Shown here piece after piece: positions 40,674 through 49,459 of a DNA stretch of 64,000 nt. Each line of letters begins with the position of its first letter. The stretch's first letter is position 1. The notes under the pieces were generated by a model that saw nothing but the letters and a program-made list of their open reading frames with translations, had not been told where the DNA came from and ran no database searches. Location of the stretch: positions 1 to 64,000 of the forward strand of contig NZ_JBKHUI010000002.1 in assembly GCF_046569695.1 (NCBI RefSeq). Reading direction: 5' to 3'. The DNA comes from Kluyvera sp046569695. Lineage in GTDB: Bacteria > Pseudomonadota > Gammaproteobacteria > Enterobacterales > Enterobacteriaceae. The translations under genes were made by a program, and so were the position numbers.

Positions 40674-41537
40674 CTATAACCCCGCCAACACCCTTTCCCC
40701 TACCTCATCTACCGGTAAATAGACCAGCAATCGCGAGCCGTTGCGCGGCGCGGAGTACCAGTACATCTGCTGTAGCTGAAATTCGCCGAAATCGGGATGG
40801 CGGAAGGTTTTGATCTGATTTTCGACGCCACGGACTTCGTAGCGCTGGTGCCAGAGCGCTTCAAATTCAGCAGAGGCGGCGAAGAAGCGAGCAAGCTTAT
40901 TCTCCCACGCCGGTTCTCCCCGATGCTCAGCCATCGCGGCGCGAAAATAGGAGACGAAGTTGCCTAGAACGTCGGGATTGGCCAGGCGACTACGCCAGCC
41001 GGGGTGGGTCAGATACAGGTAGATACAATTTCGTTCATCTTCGGGGATGATGGAAAAATCGACGCCCATCAGCCGACAAAATGCGTCATTCCATGCCACG
41101 ATATCGAAGTTTGGCTTCTGAATACTAGCCGGTTGAGTCAGCAAACTGTCCAGCATACGGCGCGTGCCGGGGCTGATACCCTCGCACTGGGGTACATTTA
41201 AAGATTCCAGCGGCGTTAACCCCGCCAGCACAAACAGATGGCGCATTTCCAGCTCGCTGCACTGGAGCGCTTCGGCGACCGCTTGCATTACCGCCACCGA
41301 CGGATTAACCTCGCGCCCCTGCTCAAGCCAGGTATACCAGGTCACGCCAACATCTGCCAGCATCGCCACCTCTTCGCGACGCAGGCCCGGCGTGCGCCGT
41401 CGCCCGCTGCGCGGTAGCCCCAACCGCTGCGGGTCGAGACTTTCCCGTCGCGCCCGAAGAAATGCACCCAACTGCTTACGGTTATCCATCTGCCGTGTCT
41501 GCAATACGTCCATTTCACTGTGGCTGATGAGGCTCAT
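40674..41537 (-). CDS. XRE-family regulator with MmyB-like ligand domain
   Basis: A 287-residue regulator: N-terminal HTH (about 20-85, TPGLRREEVAMLADVGVTWYTWLEQGR) and a C-terminal MmyB-like domain (about 110-285) with DIVAWNDAFCRLMG and the later FGEFQLQQMYWYSAPRNGSRLLVYLP. The latter domain binds fatty-acid-like ligands in the one characterised relative. The ATG at 41537 has GGAG 5 bases upstream. It diverges from an MFS pump gene and probably represses it. Confidence 0.9.
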   Translation of the reverse strand: MSLISHSEMDVLQTRQMDNRKQLGAFLRARRESLDPQRLGLPRSGRRRTPGLRREEVAMLADVGVTWYTWLEQGREVNPSVAVMQAVAEALQCSELEMRHLFVLAGLTPLESLNVPQCEGISPGTRRMLDSLLTQPASIQKPNFDIVAWNDAFCRLMGVDFSIIPEDERNCIYLYLTHPGWRSRLANPDVLGNFVSYFRAAMAEHRGEPAWENKLARFFAASAEFEALWHQRYEVRGVENQIKTFRHPDFGEFQLQQMYWYSAPRNGSRLLVYLPVDEVGERVLAGL

Positions 41538-41561
41538 GGTATCTCCAGCATAGTAGTGCCA

Positions 41562-41587
41562 GTACCAGTATAACCAGGAACTGGTAC
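41562..41587. promoter_or_regulatory. Inverted-repeat operator between XRE regulator and MFS gene
   Basis: GTACCAGT (41562-41569) and ACTGGTAC (41580-41587) form a perfect 8-base inverted repeat with a 10-base spacer, 25 bases upstream of the regulator start and 57 upstream of the MFS start. Extra CCAG half-sites flank it (GCCAGTACCAG, ACCAGG). Likely binding site for the adjacent regulator. Confidence 0.65.
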
Positions 41588-41644
41588 CCGTTTATTTAAT
41601 CAGCGATGCTACGTCCAATCGCTGAATGACGCAATGGAGTCACC

Positions 41645-43072
41645 ATGAAAACGTCTGCTGTTTCACCCGGTCGCGCAGGGCTTTTCCTGCTGCTGACCGG
41701 CCTGATGTTGCCGCAAATCGATACCTCGATTACCAACGTCGCCCTCGATTCCATCACCGAGTCGCTGCATGCCAGCCCCACCCAGCTTGAGCTGATTGTG
41801 GCGCTGTACGGCGTGGCGTTCGCCGTCTGTCTGGCGATGGGCAGCAAGCTTGGCGACAACTACGGTCGCCGCCGCCTGTTTATGTGGGGCGTGGCGATTT
41901 TTAGCCTCGCTTCGCTGCTGTGCGGCGTCGCTAACTCAATCACTGCCCTGCTTGCCGCCCGTACGCTTCAGGGTGCCGGTGCGGCGCTTATCGTGCCGCA
42001 GATCCTCGCCACGCTGCACGTCACGCTGAAAGGGACGGCGCACGCCCGCGCTATTAGCCTCTACGGCGGTATTGGCGGCATTTCATTTATCGTCGGGCAG
42101 ATGTTCGGCGGCTGGCTGGTGTCGGCGGATATCGCCGGAATGGGCTGGCGTAACGCCTTCTTTATCAACGTACCGATTGGCCTGTTGGTGCTGGCATTCA
42201 GCCGCCGCTACGTGCCGGAAACCCGCCGCGATGAACACTCAACCATCGACTGGCAAGGTACCTTTAGTCTTGGGCTTATTCTCTGCTGCCTGCTGTTCCC
42301 AATGGCGCTGGGGCCGGAACTGCACTGGCCGTGGTCGATGCGCCTGATGCTGCTGGCGATTATCCCGCTGCTGTTCTGGATGCGCGCCACCGCACTGCGC
42401 AAAGAGCAGCGCGGCGAGCACCCGCTACTGCCGCCACGTCTGTTGCAGCTGGCCAGCATTCGCTTCGGCATGGTGATTGCGCTGCTGTTCTTCAGCGCCT
42501 GGTCAGGGTTTATGTTCTGTATGGCGCTGACCATGCAGTCCGGCCTCGGCATGGCGCCATGGCAGTCGGGGAACAGCTTTATCGCCCTTGGCGTGGCCTA
42601 CTTCCTGTCGGCAATGTACGCGCCGAAGCTGATTGCCCGCCACAGTATGGGACGCATTCTGGTCGCCGGTCTGGTGGTACAAATTAGCGGCCTGCTGCTA
42701 CTGATGGAGACCTTCCACCACTATGGACAGGCGACCACCACGCTGACGCTGGTACCCGCCACGGCGTTGATTGGCTACGGCCAGGCGCTGATTGTGAACT
42801 GTTTCTACCGGGTGGGAATGCGCGATATCACCGCCAACGATGCGGGGGCGGGCAGTGCGCTGCTGAGTACCTTGCAGCAGGCCACGCTGGGGCTTGGCCC
42901 GGCGGTGTTTGGCTCACTGTTGCTGATGCTGATGCGCAACCATCACGGTAGCTATCCGCAGGCAATGATCGGTTTTCTCGGCGTAGAGGCGGTGATGATG
43001 CTACTGCTGGCGGTGATTGCGGTTGGCCTTCGCCATCATTTAAACCGTAGCCCGGTGATGGCAACTTCCTGA
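41645..43072 (+). CDS. MFS drug transporter, DHA2 (14-helix) type
   Basis: A 475-residue MFS protein with about 14 membrane segments. Family features include LPQIDTSITNVAL in helix 1 (the DHA2 motif D1), GSKLGDNYGRRRLF after helix 2 (motif A) and RTLQGAGAALIVPQILA (motif C region). Such pumps (EmrB, QacA, SmvA) export drugs or quaternary ammonium compounds with protons. It has no EmrA-type adaptor gene. Controlled, it seems, by the divergent XRE regulator. Confidence 0.9.
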   Translation: MKTSAVSPGRAGLFLLLTGLMLPQIDTSITNVALDSITESLHASPTQLELIVALYGVAFAVCLAMGSKLGDNYGRRRLFMWGVAIFSLASLLCGVANSITALLAARTLQGAGAALIVPQILATLHVTLKGTAHARAISLYGGIGGISFIVGQMFGGWLVSADIAGMGWRNAFFINVPIGLLVLAFSRRYVPETRRDEHSTIDWQGTFSLGLILCCLLFPMALGPELHWPWSMRLMLLAIIPLLFWMRATALRKEQRGEHPLLPPRLLQLASIRFGMVIALLFFSAWSGFMFCMALTMQSGLGMAPWQSGNSFIALGVAYFLSAMYAPKLIARHSMGRILVAGLVVQISGLLLLMETFHHYGQATTTLTLVPATALIGYGQALIVNCFYRVGMRDITANDAGAGSALLSTLQQATLGLGPAVFGSLLLMLMRNHHGSYPQAMIGFLGVEAVMMLLLAVIAVGLRHHLNRSPVMATS

Positions 43073-43104
43073 TTATTAAGTTCCTGTATACCTGTTTGCA
43101 TATT

Positions 43105-43138
43105 ATAGCCAGCCTGGTCATTATTAAAGGCTGGCTAT
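43105..43138 (+). promoter_or_regulatory. Perfect 11-base inverted repeat just upstream of ybdG
   Basis: ATAGCCAGCCT and AGGCTGGCTAT, 12 bases apart, form a stable hairpin ending only two bases before the AGGAG ribosome site of ybdG. It has no T run, so a 5' leader structure or a protein site is as likely as a terminator for the MFS gene 30 bases upstream. Confidence 0.5.
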
Positions 43139-43150
43139 ATAGGAGACGTT

Positions 43151-44395
43151 ATGCAGGAACTCATTTCCCAGATAGAAGAGATAGGCATTGAAATAAACCA
43201 TACCAATTCGCTCGTTATCATCTTTGGTATTATTTTTCTCACTGCCATCATTGTTCATCTGATTTTACACCGTCTGGTGCTGCGCACCTTCGAAAAGCGG
43301 GCGCAGGCCAGTAGCCATTTATGGCTGCAAATCATCACGCAGAATAAGCTGTTTCACCGGCTGGCATTTACGTTACAGGGGATCATTGTTAACGTGCAGG
43401 CCGTGCTGTGGCTGCAAAAAGGCAGTGAAGCGGCAGAAATATTAACCACGGTGGCGCAGCTGTGGGTGATGCTATATGCCCTGCTGTCGTTCTTCTCGCT
43501 GCTGGACGTTATTTTCAATCTGTCGCAGAAACTCTCCTTCTCTTCTCAGCTTCCGCTTAAAGGCATATTCCAGGGCGTGAAACTGGTGAGCGCGATCCTG
43601 ATTGGCATCCTGATGATCTCCCTGCTGCTGGGGCAGTCACCGGCGATTCTGATAAGCGGTCTGGGGGCCATGGCCGCGGTGCTGATGCTGGTGTTTAAAG
43701 ACCCTATCCTCGGTCTGGTGGCCGGGATTCAGCTGTCGGCGAACGATATGCTGAAGCTCGGCGACTGGCTGGAGATGCCAAAATATGGCGCAGACGGCGC
43801 GGTAACGGACATCGGTTTAACCACGGTCAAAGTGCGTAACTGGGATAACACCATTACCACGATCCCCACCTGGTCGCTGGTCTCTGATTCATTTAAAAAC
43901 TGGAGCGGCATGTCGGCTTCCGGCGGGCGTCGAATTAAGCGCAGCCTGAACATTGATACCACCAGCGTCCATTTCCTTGATGAGCAAGAGCAGCGGCGCT
44001 TAATTCAGGCTCGACTGTTAAAACCCTATATGGACTCTCGTTATCAGGAAATAAGCCTATGGAATCAGGAGTACGGCAGCGATGATTCGGTGCTTAACCT
44101 GCGTAAAATGACCAATATCGGTACCTTCCGCGCCTATCTCAACGAATATCTTCGTAACCATCCGAAGATTCGCAAGGATATGACGCTGATGGTACGCCAG
44201 CTGGCACCGGATAATAACGGCCTGCCAATTGAGATATATGCCTTTACCAACACCGTTATCTGGGCGGAATATGAGAGTATTCAGGCGGATATTTTCGACC
44301 ATATTTTCGCCGTGGTCGAAGAGTTTGGCCTGAGAATACATCAGTCGCCGACCGGTAATGATATTCGCGCCCTTGCGGGCGCTATCGGGCAGTAA
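43151..44395 (+). CDS. ybdG: Miniconductance mechanosensitive channel YbdG (MscM)
   Basis: A 414-residue MscS-superfamily channel with five or so membrane helices, the pore-lining helix in GLGAMAAVLMLVFKDPILGLVAGIQLSANDML, then the beta domain (LGDWLEMPKYGADGAVTDIGLTTVKVRNWDNT) and a C-terminal domain. Very close to E. coli YbdG throughout. It releases solutes under mild hypo-osmotic stress. Its stop codon is directly followed by the stop codon of the convergent LysR gene, leaving no gap. Confidence 0.95.
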   Translation: MQELISQIEEIGIEINHTNSLVIIFGIIFLTAIIVHLILHRLVLRTFEKRAQASSHLWLQIITQNKLFHRLAFTLQGIIVNVQAVLWLQKGSEAAEILTTVAQLWVMLYALLSFFSLLDVIFNLSQKLSFSSQLPLKGIFQGVKLVSAILIGILMISLLLGQSPAILISGLGAMAAVLMLVFKDPILGLVAGIQLSANDMLKLGDWLEMPKYGADGAVTDIGLTTVKVRNWDNTITTIPTWSLVSDSFKNWSGMSASGGRRIKRSLNIDTTSVHFLDEQEQRRLIQARLLKPYMDSRYQEISLWNQEYGSDDSVLNLRKMTNIGTFRAYLNEYLRNHPKIRKDMTLMVRQLAPDNNGLPIEIYAFTNTVIWAEYESIQADIFDHIFAVVEEFGLRIHQSPTGNDIRALAGAIGQ

Positions 44396-45295
44396 TCACC
44401 CCACCTCAGGCGACTGAATCAGGGCGATAAACTTGTCAGCCAGCGGGTTTTTCCGGCTGGCTGACCAGGCCACCGCGGTAGTGATCACCTCAATCGACCG
44501 GTCAAGCGGCACTGTCACCACGTTGGCCGGTGACAGACGCTCCAGCGACTCCGGCACCAGCGCAATGCCCTGCCCGCAGCCAACGAAAGCAATCTGTGAA
44601 GAGACCGAGCGTACGTGGTGAATAATCCGTGGCGAGAAGCCTTCGCTGCGACAGGCGGCAGTAATGCTGTCGAAATAGACCGGGCTCAGGTGACGCGAGA
44701 ACATCACCCACTCTTCCTGCATCAAATCACGCAGCGCAATCTGCGACTCACCGGCCAGCCGATGCTGACGAGGCAACGCCACCACCAGTTCAGCGCTGGA
44801 CAGCGGCAGCAGCGTAATACCCTCGCCCATCTCCCCGGTCAGGCGCGCAAAGGCCAGATCGATCTCGCCGTTTTGCAGCGCCAGCACCGCTTCGGCACTG
44901 TCGATCTCCTTAATGGAAATCACGATATCGGGGTAGCGCGCTTTCATCTTATCAATCAGCGGCGGCAGCACGTCGAGCATGGCGGTGCTGATGGCCCCGA
45001 TGGTTAGCATGCCGGTATGCCCGGCCACCGCTTCGTTCACCGCCAGCTCCAGCCGTTCAACCTGCTCGGCAAAGCGTTTGACCGCAGGTAGAATGGCGAG
45101 CCCTACGGGCGTGAGCTGCACGTTGCGCTTTGAACGGTCAAAAAGCTGCACCTTCAGCGACTGCTCCAGCACCTGAATCTGCTGGGTTAAGGGCGGTTGC
45201 GTCATACCAAGCCGCTTCGCCGCGCGGCCAAAATGCTTCTCCTCCGCCACGGCGAGGAACAGCCACATATGGCGAATAATGCGAAAATTGATCAT
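44396..45295 (-). CDS. LysR-family regulator
   Basis: A 299-residue LTTR: HTH (about 3-60, HFGRAAKRLGMTQPPLTQQIQVLEQSLKVQLF) and an inducer domain from about 90. The MTQPPLTQQI pattern and short RxxxHMWLFLAVAEEKHFGRAA start recall the BenM/CatM/CbbR-like subgroup. It diverges from a hydrolase-EamA operon with direct repeats in the promoter, which it probably controls. The inducer is unknown. Confidence 0.88.
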   Translation of the reverse strand: MINFRIIRHMWLFLAVAEEKHFGRAAKRLGMTQPPLTQQIQVLEQSLKVQLFDRSKRNVQLTPVGLAILPAVKRFAEQVERLELAVNEAVAGHTGMLTIGAISTAMLDVLPPLIDKMKARYPDIVISIKEIDSAEAVLALQNGEIDLAFARLTGEMGEGITLLPLSSAELVVALPRQHRLAGESQIALRDLMQEEWVMFSRHLSPVYFDSITAACRSEGFSPRIIHHVRSVSSQIAFVGCGQGIALVPESLERLSPANVVTVPLDRSIEVITTAVAWSASRKNPLADKFIALIQSPEVG

Positions 45296-45341
45296 CTCTG
45301 CATGGCTCCCTTCAATACTTGCACCAACCGATATTAAAAAT

Positions 45342-45381
45342 ATATCAGAGCATTACTTTAATACGATTTTACATATCAGAG
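45342..45381. promoter_or_regulatory. Direct repeats in the LysR/hydrolase divergent promoter
   Basis: ATATCAGAG occurs at 45342-45350 and 45373-45381, 31 bases apart, or about three helix turns, so both lie on one face of the DNA. The gap between the genes is AT-rich. They may be LysR recognition and activation sites. Confidence 0.45.
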
Positions 45382-45428
45382 AATCACGGCGACGATAGCC
45401 ACCCCACGAATGCATAAGAAGAGTGACC

Positions 45429-46235
45429 ATGCCCCACGAATTTCACCGCGCGCGACTTTCGCTAACGGTACAAGCGACGCCGATGCAGGTGTCTGCCATT
45501 CACCGTTCCGGTAGCCGTGAACCGATTGTGTTTCTCCACGGCTTCGGTTCAACCAAAGAAGACTATGCCGATATCGTGCGCCACGTCGCGTTCGACGGGC
45601 GGCCGTTTCTCGCCTACGACGCCCCCGGCTGCGGGGAGACGCAATGCCCAGACATGCAGAAAATTTCGATTCCGTTTTTAGTCGAGACGGCGCTCGCGAT
45701 GATTGACCAGATGGGCTTCCAGCGTTTCCACCTCGTCGGCCACTCCATGGGTGGGCTGACCGCGCTGATGCTGGCGCATACCCATCCCGACCGGGTTCTG
45801 AGCTTTGTGGATATCGAAGGGAATATCGCGCCGGAAGATTGCTTCCTGAGCCGCCAGGCGATTGATTATCCGCACGGCGACGATGAGCAGTTCTTCGCGA
45901 ATTTTATCGCCCGTACTCATCAATCTCCGGCGTGGGCCAGCGCGCTGTATGCCGCCAGCCTCAAGCATAAAGTGCGAGCAGCCGCGGTCAGGCCCATTTT
46001 TACCTCGATGGTGGACTATTCCGACCACGGCGATCTGATGGCGAAGTTTTTAAATCTGCCCTTCCCAAAAATGTTTATGTACGGTGAGCAGAACAGCACG
46101 CTGAGCTATCTGGCAGATATCGAACAGCGCGGTGTAACGCTTGCTGAAATTCCCCACTGCGGGCACTTCCCGATGTATTCCAACCCGGTAGTGATGTGGG
46201 AAAAAATCAGCGAACTTCAGGAACGCATAGGATGA
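45429..46235 (+). CDS. Alpha/beta hydrolase
   Basis: A 268-residue alpha/beta-hydrolase with the oxyanion motif LHGFGS, nucleophile elbow GHSMGG (Ser106) and catalytic His246 in PHCGHFPMYSNP. No signal peptide, so cytoplasmic. Substrate unknown; lactonases, esterases and meta-cleavage hydrolases share this form. I prefer the ATG at 45429 over the GTG two codons earlier, which is in the ribosome site AAGAAGAG. Its TGA overlaps the ATG of the EamA gene, so the two are co-translated. Confidence 0.85.
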   Translation: MPHEFHRARLSLTVQATPMQVSAIHRSGSREPIVFLHGFGSTKEDYADIVRHVAFDGRPFLAYDAPGCGETQCPDMQKISIPFLVETALAMIDQMGFQRFHLVGHSMGGLTALMLAHTHPDRVLSFVDIEGNIAPEDCFLSRQAIDYPHGDDEQFFANFIARTHQSPAWASALYAASLKHKVRAAAVRPIFTSMVDYSDHGDLMAKFLNLPFPKMFMYGEQNSTLSYLADIEQRGVTLAEIPHCGHFPMYSNPVVMWEKISELQERIG

Positions 46236-47128
46236 AGTTGCATCTTACGTCCCGGGTTGCCGGATTTTCGCTGGCGATTCTCGCCGCCTTCGGCTTTTCG
46301 TTTAAGGCGATATTCGTCAAGCTGGCATACCAGGTTGCGCCGGTCGACCCGGTCACGCTGCTGATGCTGCGCATGTCGATGTCGCTGCCGCTAATTGCCC
46401 TTACTGCGCTGCCGGTGCTGCGTAAAATACCAACGCTACATCGCAAAGATTACGTGCTGCTGACGGTATTAGGGGTGGCAGGCTATTACGCTTCGGCGAT
46501 GCTCGATTTTATGGGCTTGCAGTACATTACCGCCGGGCTTGAGCGGCTGATTCTGTTTACCTACCCGATGCTGACCATCCTGATTGGCGTCTTTTTTCTC
46601 GGCAAAACCTTTGAGAAGAAGTTGCTGCTGGCAATACTGCTCTCCTACGGCGGCATTCTAATTGCCTTTGTGCACGACCTCGGCCTCACCGCCGATAGCC
46701 ATTCGGTGCTGATCGGCGGTTCGCTGGTGTTTGGCTGCGCTATCACCTACGCCATTTACAATGCCGGGGCGGAAGTCGCTATCGGACGCATGGGGGCGAT
46801 CCCGTTTTCAATGCTGGCGCTGCTGGTGTCGATTGCGGCAACGCTGGTGCACTTTTTTGCCACTCGTCCCGTTGCCGCGCTCAATCTGCCCTGGCAGGTG
46901 TATGCCTACAGCGCAGGGATGGCGGTATTTTCCACGGTGATGCCGATATTCTGGCTGTCGTCGGCCATTCATCGCATCGGCGCGGCGAAGGCGGTACTGA
47001 TAGGGCTAATCGGCCCGATTCTGACTATTCTGTTTAGCTGGTGGCTGCTGGACGAGCCGCTGTCGGTGGAGCAGTTACTGGGGACGGGGCTGGTGGTGTG
47101 TGGGCTTCTGGTGGTTATCAGGCGGTAG
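46232..47128 (+). CDS. EamA/DMT-family transporter
   Basis: A 298-residue protein with ten membrane helices in two EamA repeats (about 5-140 and 155-295; the second ends FSWWLLDEPLSVEQLLGTGLVVCGLLVV, the classic repeat signature). DMT proteins mostly export metabolites or amino acids. The start ATG overlaps the hydrolase stop by four bases, so the hydrolase product or substrate may be what it carries. That link is inference. Confidence 0.88.
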   Translation: MKLHLTSRVAGFSLAILAAFGFSFKAIFVKLAYQVAPVDPVTLLMLRMSMSLPLIALTALPVLRKIPTLHRKDYVLLTVLGVAGYYASAMLDFMGLQYITAGLERLILFTYPMLTILIGVFFLGKTFEKKLLLAILLSYGGILIAFVHDLGLTADSHSVLIGGSLVFGCAITYAIYNAGAEVAIGRMGAIPFSMLALLVSIAATLVHFFATRPVAALNLPWQVYAYSAGMAVFSTVMPIFWLSSAIHRIGAAKAVLIGLIGPILTILFSWWLLDEPLSVEQLLGTGLVVCGLLVVIRR

Positions 47129-47136
47129 GTGAAACA

Positions 47137-47245
47137 TTGCCGGATGGCGCTGCGCTTATCCGGCCTACAACAGCTGTCGGGTCGTCCGGTCCACAATGCG
47201 ATCTCCTGTAGGCCGGATAAGGCGTTTCGCCGCCATCCGGCAACA
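47137..47245. repeat. BIME between the EamA and LacI-type genes
   Basis: Two classical REP units in opposite orientation, TTGCCGGATGGCGCTGCGC (47137) and GTAGGCCGGATAAGGCG (47208 onward), fill the gap between these convergent genes. Confidence 0.88.
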
Positions 47246-47251
47246 CTAACA

Positions 47252-48232
47252 TCAGGCGCTGGCGCGAGGAATAAAGCGCCACTCCAGCATCACCCGCTCT
47301 GGGGCAACGTCCGGGTTATCAATTTTGTTGAGCAGCAGCGTCACCGCTTTGGCGCCAATCTCTCTTGAGGGCTGCTGCACGGTGGTGAGCTGCGGCGAGA
47401 CCATTTCCGCTAGCTCCGTGCCGTCGAAACCCACCACGGCGATATCTTCCGGTACGCGCAGCCCGGCTTGCTCAATAGCGCGGATAGCCCCTGCAGCCAA
47501 TGAGTCCGAGATGGCAAACACCGCATCCGGGCGCGGGTTCAGCGCCAGCAGGTTTTTCATCGCCGCCTTTCCTGCCGCCGCGCTGAGATCGTCGGCATAT
47601 TCCACCGCCGCGAAATCAAGCCCCTGCTGTTGTAGCACGTCCTGATAGCCCTGTTCGCGCAGACGAGCGTATTTATAGCTTAAATCATGGTTAATCAAGG
47701 CAATACGCTGGTGTCCCTGCGCCGCCAGATAGCCAACCGCATGTTGGGCCGCATCAACGTCGTTAATACCCACGCAGGAAACATCCCCTGCATCGGCGTA
47801 TTCCGCGCACTGTACCCAAGGCGCGTCGCCAATCACCGTGGTCAGTTCCGGCAGACGGGCAAACGCATCCATGGTGATAATGCCGTCGACCATTTTGCCG
47901 GTCAGCAGACGCAGGCCTGACTTCGAACGTTCGATATCAGAACCAGAGTTGCAGAGCAAAATACGGTAGCCGTTTTTCTCAGCTTCCTCTTCAATACCCT
48001 TCACCACTTCTGCGCAAAACGGGTTAGCGATGTTTGACACCATCACCAGGATCATCGAGCTACGCGCCGTGCGCAGCTGGCGCGCCAGCAGGTTCGGTTG
48101 ATAGTTACTCTCTTTGATAGCCTGAAGCACCCGCTCGCGGTTCTTCGCTTTCACCGTATCGCTGTTGTTCAACACCCGCGATACGGTGGCTACCGACACC
48201 CCCGCCAGCTGGGCGATTTTCTGAATTGACAT
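47252..48232 (-). CDS. LacI-family repressor of the sugar operon
   Basis: A 326-residue LacI/GalR regulator: HTH and hinge (1-58, IQKIAQLAGVSVATVSRVLNN, YQPNLLARQLR) and a sugar-binding core. The ATG at 48232 gives the standard start; 15 codons in frame upstream are rejected. It follows the Gfo/Idh gene in the same direction but a terminator intervenes. The promoter of the permease gene carries two TAATCGATTA-type palindromes, the form of LacI operators, and this is the only LacI protein nearby. Confidence 0.92.
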   Translation of the reverse strand: MSIQKIAQLAGVSVATVSRVLNNSDTVKAKNRERVLQAIKESNYQPNLLARQLRTARSSMILVMVSNIANPFCAEVVKGIEEEAEKNGYRILLCNSGSDIERSKSGLRLLTGKMVDGIITMDAFARLPELTTVIGDAPWVQCAEYADAGDVSCVGINDVDAAQHAVGYLAAQGHQRIALINHDLSYKYARLREQGYQDVLQQQGLDFAAVEYADDLSAAAGKAAMKNLLALNPRPDAVFAISDSLAAGAIRAIEQAGLRVPEDIAVVGFDGTELAEMVSPQLTTVQQPSREIGAKAVTLLLNKIDNPDVAPERVMLEWRFIPRASA

Positions 48233-48276
48233 ACTACGCCGTTCCCTGCAATTAACGCTTTGCGTGCAGGCTACCA

Positions 48277-48301
48277 TAAAAACGGGCCCGGCGTACCGGG
48301 C
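48277..48301 (-). terminator. Rho-independent terminator after the Gfo/Idh gene
   Basis: On the minus strand GCCCGG-TACG-CCGGGC is followed by CCGTTTTTAT, 7 bases after the stop codon of the oxidoreductase gene. It separates that operon from the LacI gene. A further inverted repeat CCTGCA-N14-TGCAGG (48245-48270) lies between it and the LacI start and may be an autoregulatory site. Confidence 0.8.
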
Positions 48302-48307
48302 ACAGGG

Positions 48308-49459
48308 TTATTGTTCGACGCTGACCCAGCGCCGCTGTTGATGGCTTTTCACAATTGCATCAATGATATACATCACGTTCGCCCCCTCGCTGAATGAGGC
48401 AAAGCGGCGCTCATGCTCCTGCGGCATCGCCCCTGCACGCACCGCCTGGTAGAAATTGAGCATCATGTTTTTAAACGCGTCCGGCCAGCCTTCGTTATGC
48501 CCACCGGGGAAGTGCGCCTGCCCGGCGACGTCGCGGTTCAACAGGCTCGGGTCATCGCTCAGCAGCTGGTTGGGTTGGCTACGATGACCAACCCACAGCT
48601 GCTGCGGCGTTTCCTGATCCCAGGCCAGTGAACAGGCGCTGGCGTTGATATCAAAATGGAGGCGGTTTTTGCGCCCGGCGCTCACCTGCGAGACGCTAAA
48701 GCAGCCTTTACTGCCGTCGTCAAAGCGGAACAGCACCGAGCCGGCATCTTCGGTGGTCACCGGCACGTCCTGGTAACCGGAGGAATCAGGTTGTTCGCTG
48801 AAGGTCGCCTGCGTCCCAAGGCTGGCTTTGCGGGTCGGCCAGACGATAGCGAGGTCGGCCATCACCTCGACAATGCGCCGCCCGGTGACAAACTGCACCG
48901 TATCGCACCAGTGCGAGCCGATATCCGCCACCGCCCGGGAAACGCCGCCCTGCTGCGCATCCACGCGCCAGTTGAAGTCGTTTTCCAGCAGCATCCAGTC
49001 CTGGTGGTAGCCGCCGTAGGCGGAGAAAAGTCGCCCGGCGCTGCCATCGCGCATCATGCTCGCCGCCTGCTGCACCATCGCAAACTGGCGATATACAAAG
49101 CTCACGCCGTGCACCACACCCGCCGCTTGCGCCATCTTAACCAGCTCTCGCGCCTCTTCTGAGGTCATACATAACGGCTTTTCAGAGAAGACATGTTTCC
49201 CCGCCCGCAGGATCTGCCGGTTCACCTCGGCATGCAAAAAGTTCGGGGTGCAGTTATGCACCACCTGTAACCCCGGGTGCGCTAGCAATGCGTCAACATC
49301 GCCATAAGCGTGCGGAATATTAAGCTGCTGCGCCTTCTCCTGCGCCTGTGCAAGCGAAGCGTCGCACAGCGCCACCACCTCAACCAACCCCAGACGGCGT
49401 AGCGCTTCAATATGAGCCGGGCCAATAAAACCTGAGCCAACAATACCGACCTGAATCAT
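48308..49459 (-). CDS. Gfo/Idh/MocA-family oxidoreductase
   Basis: A 383-residue dehydrogenase: Rossmann domain with VGIVGSGFIGPAH (4-16), EKPLCMT (93-99), and C-terminal domain with DIGSHWCD, the likely catalytic His. Members oxidise a sugar or inositol hydroxyl with NAD(P). Its ATG overlaps the stop of the TIM-barrel gene by four bases. With that epimerase/isomerase and a permease it resembles operons that oxidise a glycoside or polyol to a 3-keto form, but the substrate cannot be assigned here. Confidence 0.88.
   Translation of the reverse strand: MIQVGIVGSGFIGPAHIEALRRLGLVEVVALCDASLAQAQEKAQQLNIPHAYGDVDALLAHPGLQVVHNCTPNFLHAEVNRQILRAGKHVFSEKPLCMTSEEARELVKMAQAAGVVHGVSFVYRQFAMVQQAASMMRDGSAGRLFSAYGGYHQDWMLLENDFNWRVDAQQGGVSRAVADIGSHWCDTVQFVTGRRIVEVMADLAIVWPTRKASLGTQATFSEQPDSSGYQDVPVTTEDAGSVLFRFDDGSKGCFSVSQVSAGRKNRLHFDINASACSLAWDQETPQQLWVGHRSQPNQLLSDDPSLLNRDVAGQAHFPGGHNEGWPDAFKNMMLNFYQAVRAGAMPQEHERRFASFSEGANVMYIIDAIVKSHQQRRWVSVEQ

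Noticed and set aside
48245..48270. CCTGCA-N14-TGCAGG as the operator of the sugar operon
   Set aside because: It lies in front of the LacI gene, not the permease, and differs from the two perfect GTAATCGATTAC sites. It may serve autoregulation, but that is unsupported.
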